64,000 nucleotides of DNA from Dryocosmus kuriphilus (taxonomy: Eukaryota; Arthropoda; Insecta; Hymenoptera; Cynipidae), in the NCBI GenBank assembly GCA_038277395.1, contig CM076190.1, positions 247,423,256-247,487,255 on the forward strand, read 5' to 3'. Of the stretch, positions 21,485 through 33,205 are shown piece by piece. The notes under the pieces are model-generated. The model was not told the origin of the DNA. It searched no databases and saw only the letters and a list, made by a program, of their open reading frames with translations. The translations under genes and the position numbers were made by a program. The stretch's first letter is position 1, and each line of letters starts with the position of its first letter.

Positions 21485-24400
21485 TTACTTCTGGTTATTT
21501 TTTCTTAAGTTCGTAGCCTTGTAGGAAATACTATGAAAAACTACAATTGGATACTTCAAATCGGAAATATTCGTCTTCTTTAATTTCCAATATTCTAGAA
21601 ATTACTATGAAAAACTACAATAATCTTTTTCAAATTGCAAGTTTTCGTTATTTTTAAAGAAATTTGTAATTCCCTAACATATCATGAAAAACTATAATTA
21701 ACTTTTGCAAATCGTGAATTTTTATTGTCTTTATTAGAAATTTCTCATCTTCTGGGAAATACTATGAAGAACTACAATCAACTTTTGCAAATCACCGATT
21801 TTCTTTATTGTTTTCTCAAAATTTGAAATTTTCTAAAAAATATTGTAAAAAATACAAATAGCTTTTGCAAATTACTATTTATCATTTTTTAAAAATTAGT
21901 ACCTTTCTAGATAATTTTCTGAAAAACTACAACTTGCTTTTAGAAATCTAACAGTTTTGTTTGTAATCTGTTATTTTCCAGGAAATACTATGAAAAATTA
22001 CAATTAGATTTTGTAAATCACAAATCTTCGTTTTATTCTAATTTTTAACTTTCTAGGAAATACTTTGAAAAAATACAATTAGCTCTTGGAAATCGACGCT
22101 TCTCTTTCTTTTTTTTTTTAGAAATTTGTAATTTCCTAGGAAATACTATAAAAAACTACAATAAGTTTTGCTAGTCGCAAGATTTCGTTATTTTTTTTTA
22201 GAAATTTCTCATTTTTTGTAAAATACTATGAGAAACTATAATTAGCTTTTGCAAAACACCGATTGTCTGAATTTTTTTTCAAAAATTTGTAATTTTCTAA
22301 GAAATATGGTAAAAAATACAAACAGCTTTTGTAAATCACTAATTCTCTCTTTTGTTTTTAATTAAGAACTTCCCAGGAAATTTTATGAAAAACTAAGCTT
22401 CTGAAAATCCAAAATCTTTTGTTTTTAATTTGTAATTTTCTAGGAAACACTACTAAAAACTACAACTAGATTTTATAAAACGCAAATCTTCGTTTTTTTT
22501 ATCATCTTTAGCTTTTAGGAAATAATATAAAAAACTACAATAGGTCTTGTAAGTCGGAAATTTTCGTATTTTTTTGAGAAATTTGTAATTTCCTCGGAAA
22601 TGTTATGAAAAACTACAATTATATATTGAAAATCGTAGATTTTCCTTATTTTTTTGTAGAACTTTCTCATTTTCTGGGAAATACTATGAAAAACTACAAC
22701 TACATTTTGCAAATCAACGATCTTCTTTATTTTTTCCAAAAATTTGTAATTTTTCTAAGGAATATTGTAAAAAATACAAACAGCTTTATCAAATCACCAA
22801 TACACTTTTTTAAAATTAAGAACGTCCTAGCAAATTTTATGAAAAACTAAGCTCCAAGTCGGAAATGTTCGCCTTTTTTCCATTTTTAACTTTCTAGGAA
22901 TTACCATGAAAAACTACCCTTATATCTTCGGAAAATCACCGATTTTCTTTGTTTTTCGGAAATGTGAAATTTTCTAGGAAATATTATGGAAATCTGCAAT
23001 AATCTTCTTCAAGTCGCAAATTTTCGTTATTTTTTAAAAGAATTTGTAATTTCCGAGGAAATATTATGCAAAATCACAATTATCTGTAGCAAATCATAAA
23101 GTTTTGTTATCTTTATTAGAAATTTCTCATTTTCTGGGAAATACTAAAAAAAACTACGACTAGCTTTTGCAAATCACCGACTTTCTTATTGTCTTTCAAA
23201 AATTTGTAATTTTCTAAGGAATATTGTAAAAAATACAAACAGCTTTTGCAAATTACTAATTCTTGTTTTTTTTAAATTAGTATCTTTCTAGATAATTTTA
23301 TGAAAAGCTACAATTAGATTTTCCAAATCGCAAATATTCGTTTTATCCTAATTTTTAAATATTCTAGGAAATACTATGGAAAACTACAATTAGGTTTTGG
23401 AAATCGCCGATTTTTTTTTTAGAAACTTGTAATATCCTAGGAAATACTATAAAAAACTACAGTCAGTTTTGCAAGTCGCAAATTTTCGTTATTTTTTTAA
23501 GAAACGTGTAATTTCCTAGGAAATATTATAAAAAACTAAAATTATATTTTGAAAATCGTAAATTCTCGTTATTTTTTTAAGAACTTTCTCATTTTCTGGG
23601 AAATACTATGAAAATCTACAATTAGCGTTTGCAAATAATCGATTTCCTTTACTTTTTTTTTTTCAAAAACTTGTAATCTTCTATGAAATATTGTAAAAAA
23701 TACAAATACCTTTTGCAAATCACTAATCCTCTTTTTTTAAATTAAGAACTTTCTCGGAAATTTTGTGAAAAACTAAGCTCATGAAAATAGAAAATTTCTT
23801 TATTTTAATTTGTAATTTTCTAGGAAATACTATGAAAAACAACAATTAGATTTTCCAAATTGGAAGTATTCGTCTTTTTTTATTTCTTAAATTTTTAGGA
23901 ATTACTATGAAAACCTATAATTATTTTTTGGCAAATCACCGATTTTCTTTATACTTTCAGAAATTTGTAATTTTTTCTGAAATATTATAAAAAACTGCAA
24001 TAAGCTTTTGCAAGCCGAAAATTTTCGTTATTCTTTTTAGAAGTGTGCATTTCCGAGGAATTATTATGATAAACTACAATTTTTTATTGCAAATCGTAAA
24101 TTTTCGTTATTTTTAATAGAAATTTCTCCTTTTCAGGGAAATACTATGAAAAACTACAGTTAACTTTTCCAAATCACCGATTTTCTATATTTTTTTTTTT
24201 CAAAAATTTGTAATTTCCTGGGAAATATTGTAAAAAATACAATTAGCTTTTGCAAATCGTAGATCTCCTTTTTTGAAAAATTAGTAACATTATAGGGAGT
24301 TTTATGACAAACTACAATTAACTTTTGCAAATAGCAAATTTTTGTTATTTTTTAGATGCTTGTAATTTCCAAGGAAATAATACGAAAAACTACAGTTAGC

Positions 24401-27400
24401 GTTTACACATCGCCGATTTTTTTATATTTTTCAGAAACTTGTAATTTTCCAGGAAATATTAGCAAAAACTACACTTAGCTTTCACAAACCGTAGATTTTT
24501 TTATTTTGATCAGAAATTGGTAATTTTCCAGGAAATACTATGAAGAACTACAATTCACTTTTGAAAATCGCAAGTTTCCGTTTTTCATTAAATTTGTAAC
24601 TATTTTGGAAATATTATGTAAAACTAAAATTAGCTTTTGATACCCTAAATTACCGTTTTTGAAATTTTTTATCTTTCTGGCAATTATTATGAAAAACTGC
24701 AATTCACTGTTGCAAATCGCAAATCTTTGTTGTTTTTTCATTTAATTTGTACTTTTCTACGAAAAATTATGAAAAACTACAATTAGCTTTTGAAAATCGC
24801 AAACATACGTTTTTCTTTAAGTTTGTAACTTTTTTGAAAGTATTATGAAAGACTAAAATTAGCTTTCGAAATCGTAAATTTTCGTTTTTTTTCTCCTAAT
24901 TTTTCAACTTCCTAGTAATTATTACGAGAAAGTACAATTAACTTTTGCAAATAGCAAATTTTTGTTTCTTTTTCTTTCAATTTGTAACTTTATACGAAGT
25001 ATTATGAAGAACTACAATTAAATTTTGAAAATCGCAAATTTTCATTTTTTAAATATTTCAGTTTTTTAGCAAATATTATGAAAAACTACAATTGACAGTT
25101 GCAAGTCGAAAATTTTCGTTGTTTCTTCTTTAAATCTGTAAGTTTTCACGAAATATTATTAAATACTATAATTAGCTTTTGAAAATCACCAATTTGCGTT
25201 TTCTTAAAATTTGTATCTTTCTGCTAATTATTATCATAAACTACAATGAACTTTAGCAAACCGACAATTTTTTCTGTTTTTTCTTTTAATTTGTAGCATT
25301 ATACGTAATATTATGAGAAACTACAATTAGCTTTTGCGGATAAAAAATCGTTGGTTTGTTTTTAATTTGTAACTTTCTACGACACATTATGAAAAACTAC
25401 AGTTAACTTTTGCAAATCGCAAATTTTCTTTACTTTTAACAGAAATTGGTAATCTTCCAGGAAATACTATGAAAAACTACAACTAACTTTTGCAAATCGC
25501 AAATTTTTATCTTTTTTTATTAGTAACTTTTCTGGAAATATTATAAATATTATTATGTTAGTCTTTAAAATCGTAAATTATCGTTTTCTTAAAATTTTTT
25601 AACTTCCTAGCAATTATTATGAAAAAGTACAATTAACTTTTACAAATCGCAAATTTTTGTCTGTTTTTCTTTTAATTTGTAACTTATACGAAATATTATG
25701 AAAAACTGCAATTAGCTTTAACGAATCACAAACCTCAGATTTTTTTTAATAAGCAACTGTCTAGGAAATGTTATGAAAAAAGTACAGTCATCTTTTTCAA
25801 ATCACAAATTTCCGTTACTTTCCGTAGAAATTCATAATTTTTATACAATCTTATATAGAAATTTATAATTTTCTATCAAAAACTATGAAAACTTACAACC
25901 ATGTTTTGTAAATCGAAAATTATTGTTATTTTTGTTAGCAGTTTGTAATATTTTAAGAAATATTATGAAAAATACAATTACTTTTTTCAACACGCAAACT
26001 TATGTTCTTTTGTTTTAGAATTCTGTAATTTTCCGAGAAAGACTATGAAAAAGTACAATTAACGTTTGCAAATCGAAAATTTTTGTCTTTGTTTCTTTGA
26101 ATTTGTAACTTTCTAGGAAATGTTATGAAAAAAGTACAATTATCTTTTGCAAATCGCAAATTTTCGTTACTTTTCGTAGAAATTCATAATTCTATACAAT
26201 TTTGTGTAGAAATGTGTAATTATACGAGTACATTAAAAACTATGTAAAGATACTACCAGTTTTTGTAAGTCGTGAATTTTTGTTATTTCTGTTAGAAATT
26301 TGTAATTTTTTAGGAAATATTATGAAAAAATACAATTATTTTGTGCAGAAAGCAAATTTATGTTATCTTCTTTTAGAATTCTGTAAGTTTCCGAGAAAGA
26401 CTATGAAAAAGTACAATTAACATCTGCAAGTCGAAAATTTTCGTTATTTTTTCATTCAATTTGGAAGTTTTAAAAAAATGTTATTATAAGCTACAATTAG
26501 CTTTTGCGAATCACAAATCTTCCTTTTCTTTAAATTTGTAACTTTATAGGAAATGTTATGAAAAAAGTACAATTACTTTTTCAAATCGCAAATTTTCGTC
26601 ATACTTTTCGTAGAAATTCATAATTTTATACAATTTTGTGTAGAAATTTATAATTTTCTACCAAAACCTATGAAAACTCACAACCAGATTTTGTAAATCG
26701 TAAATTTTTGTTATTTTTGTTACGAATTTGTAATTTTTTAGGAAATATTATGAAAAAATACAATTAATTTGTGCAAAACGCAAATTTATGTTATTTTCTT
26801 CTAGAATTCTGTAAGTTTCCGAGAAAGACTATGGAAAAGTACAATTAACATTTGCAAATAGAACATTTTTGTGTTCGTTTCTTTAAATTTGTAACTTTTT
26901 AGGAAATTTATGAAAAAAGTACAATTATCTTTCGCAAATCGCAAATTCTCGTTACTTTCCGTAGAAATTCATAATTTTGTACAATTTTGTCTAGAAGTTT
27001 GTAATTATATATTAAAAACTATGTAAAGATACAACCAGTTTTTATAAATAGTAAATTTTTGTTATTCCCGTTAGAAATTTGTAATCTTTTAGGAAATATT
27101 TTGAAAAAATACAATTATTTTTTTGAAAACGCAAATTTATGTTATTCTTTTTTTGAATTCTGTAAGTTTCCGAGAAAGACCATGAAAAAGTACAATTAAC
27201 ATTTGAAAATCGAGAATTTTCGTTGCTTTTTCTTTTAATTTGGAATTTTTTAGGAAATATTATTAAAAACTACAATTAGCGTTTGAAAATCACGAATTTT
27301 CGTTTTCTTAAATTTGTACCCTTCTAGCACTTATTATGATAAACTACAATCAACTTTAGGAAATCGATTTTTTTTTTTTTCTTTTTTTTTTTTCCTTTAA

Positions 27401-27835
27401 TTTGTACCTTTATATAAATATTAGGCAAGACTACAATTAGCTTTCGCAAATAGAAAATTTTCGTTATATTTCTGATTCATAACTTTCTACGAAATATTAT
27501 GAAAAACTACAATTAGGTATTGAAAATCGCAAATTTTGGTGTTTCTAAATTTGTCACTTTCTAGCAAATATTAAGAGAAACTATAATTAACATTTGCAAA
27601 TCGGAAGTTCTCGTTGTATTTTATTTTTTTGTAAATTTTTATGAAATATTATTAAAAGCTACAATTAGATTTTGAAAACCACAAATTTTCGTTTTTTTTC
27701 AATTTGTATTTTTCTAGCAATTATCAGGATGAAATACAATTAACTTTAGCAAATCGAAAATCTTTTTTACCTTTCCTTTTAATTTGTAACTTTATACAAT
27801 ATATTATGAAAAATTACAGTTATATTCTCCAAATC
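21485..27835 (+). repeat. Satellite family A array (longest block)
   Basis: About 80 units in the same orientation as the other A blocks. Subfamilies are visible: early units carry ACCGATTTTCTTTATT and TTCTCATTTTCTGGG. From about 25800 a longer higher-order unit of roughly 470-480 bp appears, with CATAATTTTATACAATTTTG, TTTACGTAGAAATTCATAAT and TTCCGAGAAAGACTATG returning near 25800-26050, 26160-26410, 26590-26840 and 26950-27190. No gene is supported. Confidence 0.92.
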
Positions 27836-28680
27836 GCAATTTTTACATTCTCATCTCAATGATAAAGTCTTAGTTTTATGTGAAAAATGACTTTCGCCAA
27901 TTTCATGAAATCTCGACGTTTCGTGACCTCCTGAATGCGAAAAAACATGCTTTACGACGGTCTCTGTCTGTCGGTTGTCGTTGTCATTGTCGTCGTCGTC
28001 GTTGTCGTTTTCTTTGTCGTTGTCGTTGTTTTAATCGTTGTCGTCGTCGTCAGAGCCTGTTCCCACGATAACTTTCGAAGAACTAGTCGGAATGGATTGC
28101 GCTTTGGTACACTTCTTTAAGGGGTAAAAAGTAAGGACGAGTTCGTTAACCAGCGGTTTTTGAAAAGTGGTTAGGGTTTATCCATCAGAAACGGTTTTCA
28201 TAAAATAAAGAAATCAATTTTTCGGCTAAACTATGCAAGACACAGAAATAAGTCGAAAGTAAAATTGTTCATCTTAAAAAATTCTATAAATTTTGTTATA
28301 ACCATTTTTTGATAGCATGTACGGTTTATGTTTTAATCGAGAAAACGCTATTACAAATAAAGAACTGCGGTTTCTTGCCAAAATATTCAAGATACGACAA
28401 AAATGATTATACACAAAGTTGTTTAGAGCAAAAAGATCTACAAATTAGGTCTTGATCATTTTTTCGAACAGAGGCGTAGTTTTTGAGTTATTCGTGAAAT
28501 ATGTTTTTAAATACAAACAAATCAACTTTTCAGCAAAACTATTTTTTGATTCAACACATAGTTTATTCATGAAACGTATCATAGTTGTTTTAGTCAAAAA
28601 ATACATTACAATGAAGTTAATAAGAAAGTTCGTAAAAGTTATTTAAAAATCTGCTCTCTACTCAGGCGCATTCTCATCGC
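27836..28680 (+). repeat. Dispersed unit F, copy 2
   Basis: Homologous to 11160-12130 in the palindrome spacer. It starts at TTTTTACATTCTCATC, then GAAATCTCGACGTTT, a CGT/CGTTGT microsatellite (about 27975-28050), GATAACTTTCGAAGAACTAG and ACCAGCGGTTTTTG. Subrepeats of the TCTACAAATT and AACCATTTTTTGATA type follow. It ends with GCGCATTCTCATCGCG, matching the right edge of the mini-hairpin cluster region near 12410-12445. Confidence 0.82.
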
Positions 28681-29474
28681 GTTTATCACGCTTACCAGTT
28701 GATTAAAGTATATAAAAAACGTGAATTTGTTAATTTTTACATTCTCATCAGAGAAAGTATTAAATGTATGTAAAATTTGATCCACCCCCCCTTGTTTTTA
28801 TCAAATCTCCACGTTTTGAAACCCCCTGAAAAAAAAAAACGGTTTTTACGACGGTGTCTGTCTTGTCTGTTGTCCTCGTTGTCGTCGGCGTCGTTGTCGT
28901 TGTCTGTGCTCGCGCTAACTTTCGAAGGACTGATTGGATTGGATTGTGCTCTGGCACACTTTTTCAGGATGCAAAAAGAAAGGAAAATTTCGTTAACCAG
29001 GGATTTTTGACCAGTGGTTATGTTTTTATCCATCAAATACGGTTTTCACGAAATCAAGAAATCCATTTTCCGGCTAAGCTGTGCGAGATACAAAAAAAAA
29101 TTTTTGAGAGTAAGACTGATCATCTTAAAAAAAACCGACAAATTTTGTTTTAACTATTTTTCAATAAAATGCACGGTTTTTGTTTTAATGAAGAAAACGT
29201 TCTTTAAAAAAACTGTGTTTTCTTGCCAAAATGTTCAAGAAAGAAAAAAATGACGATAAGCAAAGTTGTTAAACTGAAAAAGATCTACAAATTTCGTATT
29301 AACCATTTTTTGATAGAATGCACATTTTTTGTTTTAATCGAGAAAATGTTATTAAAAATCAAAAATTTCAAATTTCCCGCCAAACTGCGCAAGATACAAA
29401 AAATGATAATAAACAAAGTTGTTTACGTCAAAAAGATCTACAAATTTGCTCTCTATCATTTTTTTGAGCAGACC
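28681..29474 (+). repeat. Dispersed unit F, copy 3
   Basis: A second, directly repeated F unit beginning at TTTTTACATTCTCATCAGAG (about 28735) with its own CGT microsatellite (about 28868-28905). The minus-strand frame across the microsatellite (28737-29036) resembles the corresponding frames at 11182-11508 and 12492-12821 because all three copy the same DNA. A stop-free run of GAC/AAC triplets explains its length, so I do not call it a gene. Confidence 0.82.
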
Positions 29475-31620
29475 CGTTTAATTTTTTTAATTTGTAATTT
29501 TCTGGGAAATACTATGGAAAAATACAATTAGATTTTCCAACTCGCAAATGTTTTTTTTTAATTTGTTACTTTCTACGAATTATTATGAAAAACTACAATT
29601 AGCTTTCGCAAATCAAAAATTTTCATTACCGTTTTTAGAAACTTCTAATTTCCCAATGAATACTATGAAAAACTACAATTAGTTTTTTAAAATTGCCGAT
29701 TTCCTTTTCTTTTTCAGAAATTTATAATTGTCTAGGTAAATATTATAAAAAGTAACAATTAGCTTTTGATAATCTCAAATTTTAATTTTTTAAAAATTTT
29801 TCACTGTTTTGAAAATATTATGAAAAACTAAAATTAGCTTAGGAAATCGTAAATTTTCGTTTTTCTTTAAATTTTTTAACTTCCTAGCGATTACTATGAA
29901 AAAGTACAATTAAATTTTGTAAATCGCAAATTTTTTTTGTTTTTCCTTTTAATTTGTAACCTTCTACGAAAATATTATGAAAAACTGCAATTAGCTTTAA
30001 AATGGTAAATTTTCTTTTTTTTTCAAATTTGTCACTTTCTAGAAAATATTGTGAGAAACTACAATTAAAATTTGCCAATAGTAAATTTTCGTTTTTTTTT
30101 CAATATTTATCTTTCTAGCAATTATTATGATACACTACAATTAAGTTTTGCAAATCGAAAATTTTTGTTGTTTATTTTTTAATTTGTAAATTTTTACCAA
30201 ATATTATTAAAACTAAATTAGCTTTTAAAAATTACAAATTTTCGTTTTTTCCAATTTGTTTCTTTCTAGCAATTATCATGATAAACTACAATTAACATTA
30301 GCAAACCGAAAATTTTTGTTGTATTCTCTTTTAATTTGTAGCTTTATACGAAGTATTATAAAAAGCTACAATTAGCTTTTTCAAACACAAATCTTCGTTT
30401 TTTTTAAAATTTGTAACTGTTTTTGGAATATTATGAAAAATTAAAATTAGCTTTTGAAATGGAAAATTATCGCTGTAAAATTTTTTTTTTAACTTCCTGG
30501 CAATTATTATGAAAAGCTACAATTAAATTTTGCTAATCGCAAATTTTTTTCGTTTTCCTTTTAATTTGTAAGCTTCTACGGAATATTGTGAAAAACTACA
30601 ATTAGGTTTTGAAAATGGTAAATTTTTATTTCTTTCAAATTTGTCGTTTTGTAGCAAATATTAGGAGAAACTACAATTAATATTTGCAAACCGTAAATTT
30701 TCGTTTTTTTTCTCAATATGTATCTTTCTAGCAATTATCATGATACACTACAATTAAGTTTAGAAAATCGAAAATTTTTGTTGCTTAGTTTTTAATTTGT
30801 AACTTTTTACGGAATATATTCAAACTCAATTAGCTTTTAAAGTGACAAATTTTCGTTTTTTTTTTTTTTTTTTTTTCCAAATCACAAATCCTCGTTTTTT
30901 AAATATTTGTAACCTTCTAGGAAACATTATGACAAAGGTACAATTATATTTTGCAAATCGCAAATTTTAATTATTTTTCGTAGAATTTCACAATTTAATT
31001 CAATTTTGTGTAGAAATTTGTAACTTTCTAATAAAAGCTATGAAAATTCACAACTTGCTTGTGTAAATCGTAAATTTTTGTTATTTTTGTTAGAAATTTG
31101 TAATTTTTTAGAAAATATTGTGAGAAAGTACCCCTATTTTCTTCAAAACGCAAATTTATATTATTTTTTTAGAATTCTGTAATTTCCCAAAAAAGGCCAT
31201 GAAAAACTACAACTAGCTTTTGCAGATCGCAAACTTTCACCGTTTTAACTTTTAATTTGTAACATTCTACGAAATATTATGAAAAACTACAATTAGCTTT
31301 TGTAAATCCCAAATTTTCGGTATTTCTTGTAGAAATTCATAATCTTATTCAATTTTGTGCAAAAATTTTTTATTTTCTAGGGAACACTGTGAAAAAACTA
31401 CAACTAACTTTTGCAAATTGTAAATTTTCGTTATTTTTATCAGAAATGTATAATTTTCGAGGAAATATTAAGAAAAATACAATTAACTTTTTTGGAACGC
31501 CAATTTTCGTTGTTTTCTTTAGAATTCCGTAATTTTCCAAGAAAGGTTATGAAAAACTACAATTATCTTTTGCAAATCGGAAACCTTCTTAATTTTCGTA
31601 GAAATTCATAATTAATGATG
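29475..31620 (+). repeat. Satellite family A array
   Basis: Same orientation and unit as the previous A blocks. A poly(T) of about 25 lies near 30855-30880. The block ends inside a unit at about 31615, where AATTCACGAAATCATGAAATT short repeats take over. Confidence 0.92.
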
Positions 31621-31939
31621 TGAATTCACGAAATCATGAAATTCATGAATTCATAATTTAGCATCTCCTCTGAATTCAACAAAATCTTTGGAAATACTTG
31701 AAACTCTTCCATATTATTAAAATTCAATTAAATTCCGTCAAATTCTTCGAATTATTTGAAATTCCTCAAATATCTTTGAATTCGGTAATCTAAATGAAAT
31801 TCTTTAACTTCCTTGAAATTCCTCAAATTCTTTGAAATTTCTCGAAATGCTTGAAGCGTAAAATGGCAATTCTAAAAAATAGAGATAATGCAAATGAAAT
31901 TTCGTTTGAATAAAAATTTTGAAAAAAACAATTCACGTA
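31621..31939. repeat. Degenerate GAATT-rich repeat
   Basis: Same character as 20091-20980 (CAAATTCTTCGAATTATTTGAAA and similar), again directly preceding a unit E copy. The order degenerate-GAATT then E is therefore shared by three places in the window. Confidence 0.7.
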
Positions 31940-32455
31940 AGATGGCGATTCAAATAAATGAAAATGAATTATGTAACTTACTACGTAACTTATGTAACTT
32001 TATGTAAATGGAGAAAAAAGAAGTATTTTTATTTAAACAGTTTTTGAACAGAAAGAAAACTACTGCAATTCAAAATGCTATTTACGTAAATTATGGATAT
32101 AATTATATTTATCAACAGAATTAGTGAAAACCACTAAAGTAGAAAATAAAATGCAAATCACTCTCCTCATGTTTTCTAACTAATGATTGTTCTAAAAAAT
32201 GTTGCAATTTAATTGAAATTCGTTATCTTGTTCGTAGTTTTAATTTATTTGTATCCCATTAATGTGTCTTCCTCCTTCGCTCAAATAACAAAAATAGTTC
32301 AAATTTATGACATTGTTTTGTACAATTTTTTGAGGAAAACATTATTACTACACAATGAAAAAATTAGTTTTGCTTTAAACACTGATAAGACACATATTCA
32401 ACAAAGCAATCGCTCTTTATTTTCTTCTTTACTACTCCTTTTAAAAATAAATCAG
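31940..32455 (+). repeat. Dispersed unit E, copy 2
   Basis: Homologous to 20985-21484 and 53786-54270. In this copy only, one frame (32213-32509) runs for about 98 codons and begins with a hydrophobic stretch (ILFVVLIYLYPI), superficially like a signal peptide. It starts at TTG rather than ATG and is interrupted by stops in copy 1. I therefore annotate repeat, not gene. Confidence 0.85.
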
Positions 32456-32765
32456 TTAGAACCTTTCAAAACCTTTAAAAATATTTGTAAATGCCTTGAA
32501 ATTTCTTAAAAATTACCTAAAATCACTTAAGGTCACTCGAGATCGATTGAGAACCTTCGAAAGTTTTAAAAATCTTTCAAGAGTCTATTTAAAAAAACCA
32601 ACAGTTTTAGAAATAATTTTAAAACTCTTGAAACTCCCTAAAATTCCTTAATGCTTTTTAAAATCACTTATGTATTGTCTTGAAGTGTTCTAACGTGTTT
32701 TTAAAGAAGCTTAAAATTTCTTAGAATTGATTAAATTCATTTAAAATAGTTTTAAAACCTTCAGG
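32456..32765 (+). repeat. Dispersed unit D
   Basis: Short-period A+T-rich repeat built on TTAAAAT and CCTTGAAAT words, with the hallmark GTGTTTTTAAAGAAGCTTAAAA. Relatives lie at 36666-36900, 44581-44840, 54271-54489, 56790-57261, 59308-59391 and 60721-60880. Confidence 0.7.
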
Positions 32766-33205
32766 AAAAAAGTACGAAAAACTACAAATGTATTTTGCGA
32801 ATCGTAAGTTTCCTATCATTTTATATAACAATTGGTAATTTTCGATGATATACTATGAAAAACTGCAAAGCAGATTTTTGCAAAACGGAAGCTTTTGCAC
32901 TTTTTTATAGAAATTTGTAATTTAAAAAAAAATTATGAAAAAGTAAAGTAGATTTTGCAAATCGCAAATTTTCGTTGTGTAGACATTTGCAATTTTCTAC
33001 AATTTGTGGTAAAAATTTATAATTTTGTATGAAAAAATGAGAAAAACTACAACTAACTTTTTAAAATCGTAATTTTTCGTTATTTATTGTTGGATAATGG
33101 TATTTTTTAAAAAAAAGGTAAGATATGAAAGAAGAGTCAGAAATTTTTAACAACTTCAGGATATGTTGAAGTTTTAAAAGAAAATCGGTATTTTTGGAAA
33201 CAAAA
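32766..33205 (+). repeat. Diverged satellite A units plus unit G
   Basis: Three or four A-like units with AAAAACTACAA and TTTTGCAAATCG words, followed from about 33070 by unit G (TCGTTATTTATTGTTGGA, AATGGTATTTTT, AACAACTTCAGGATATGTTG). Confidence 0.75.

Noticed and set aside
21485..27835. Regularly spaced repeats resembling a CRISPR array
   Set aside because: The repeats are about 80 bp, diverged and directly adjacent without unique spacers, in a genome with eukaryotic transposons. This is a satellite.
32213..32509. Secreted protein with signal peptide in unit E copy 2
   Set aside because: It begins at TTG, the frame is broken in copy 1, and the hydrophobic run is common in A+T-rich DNA.
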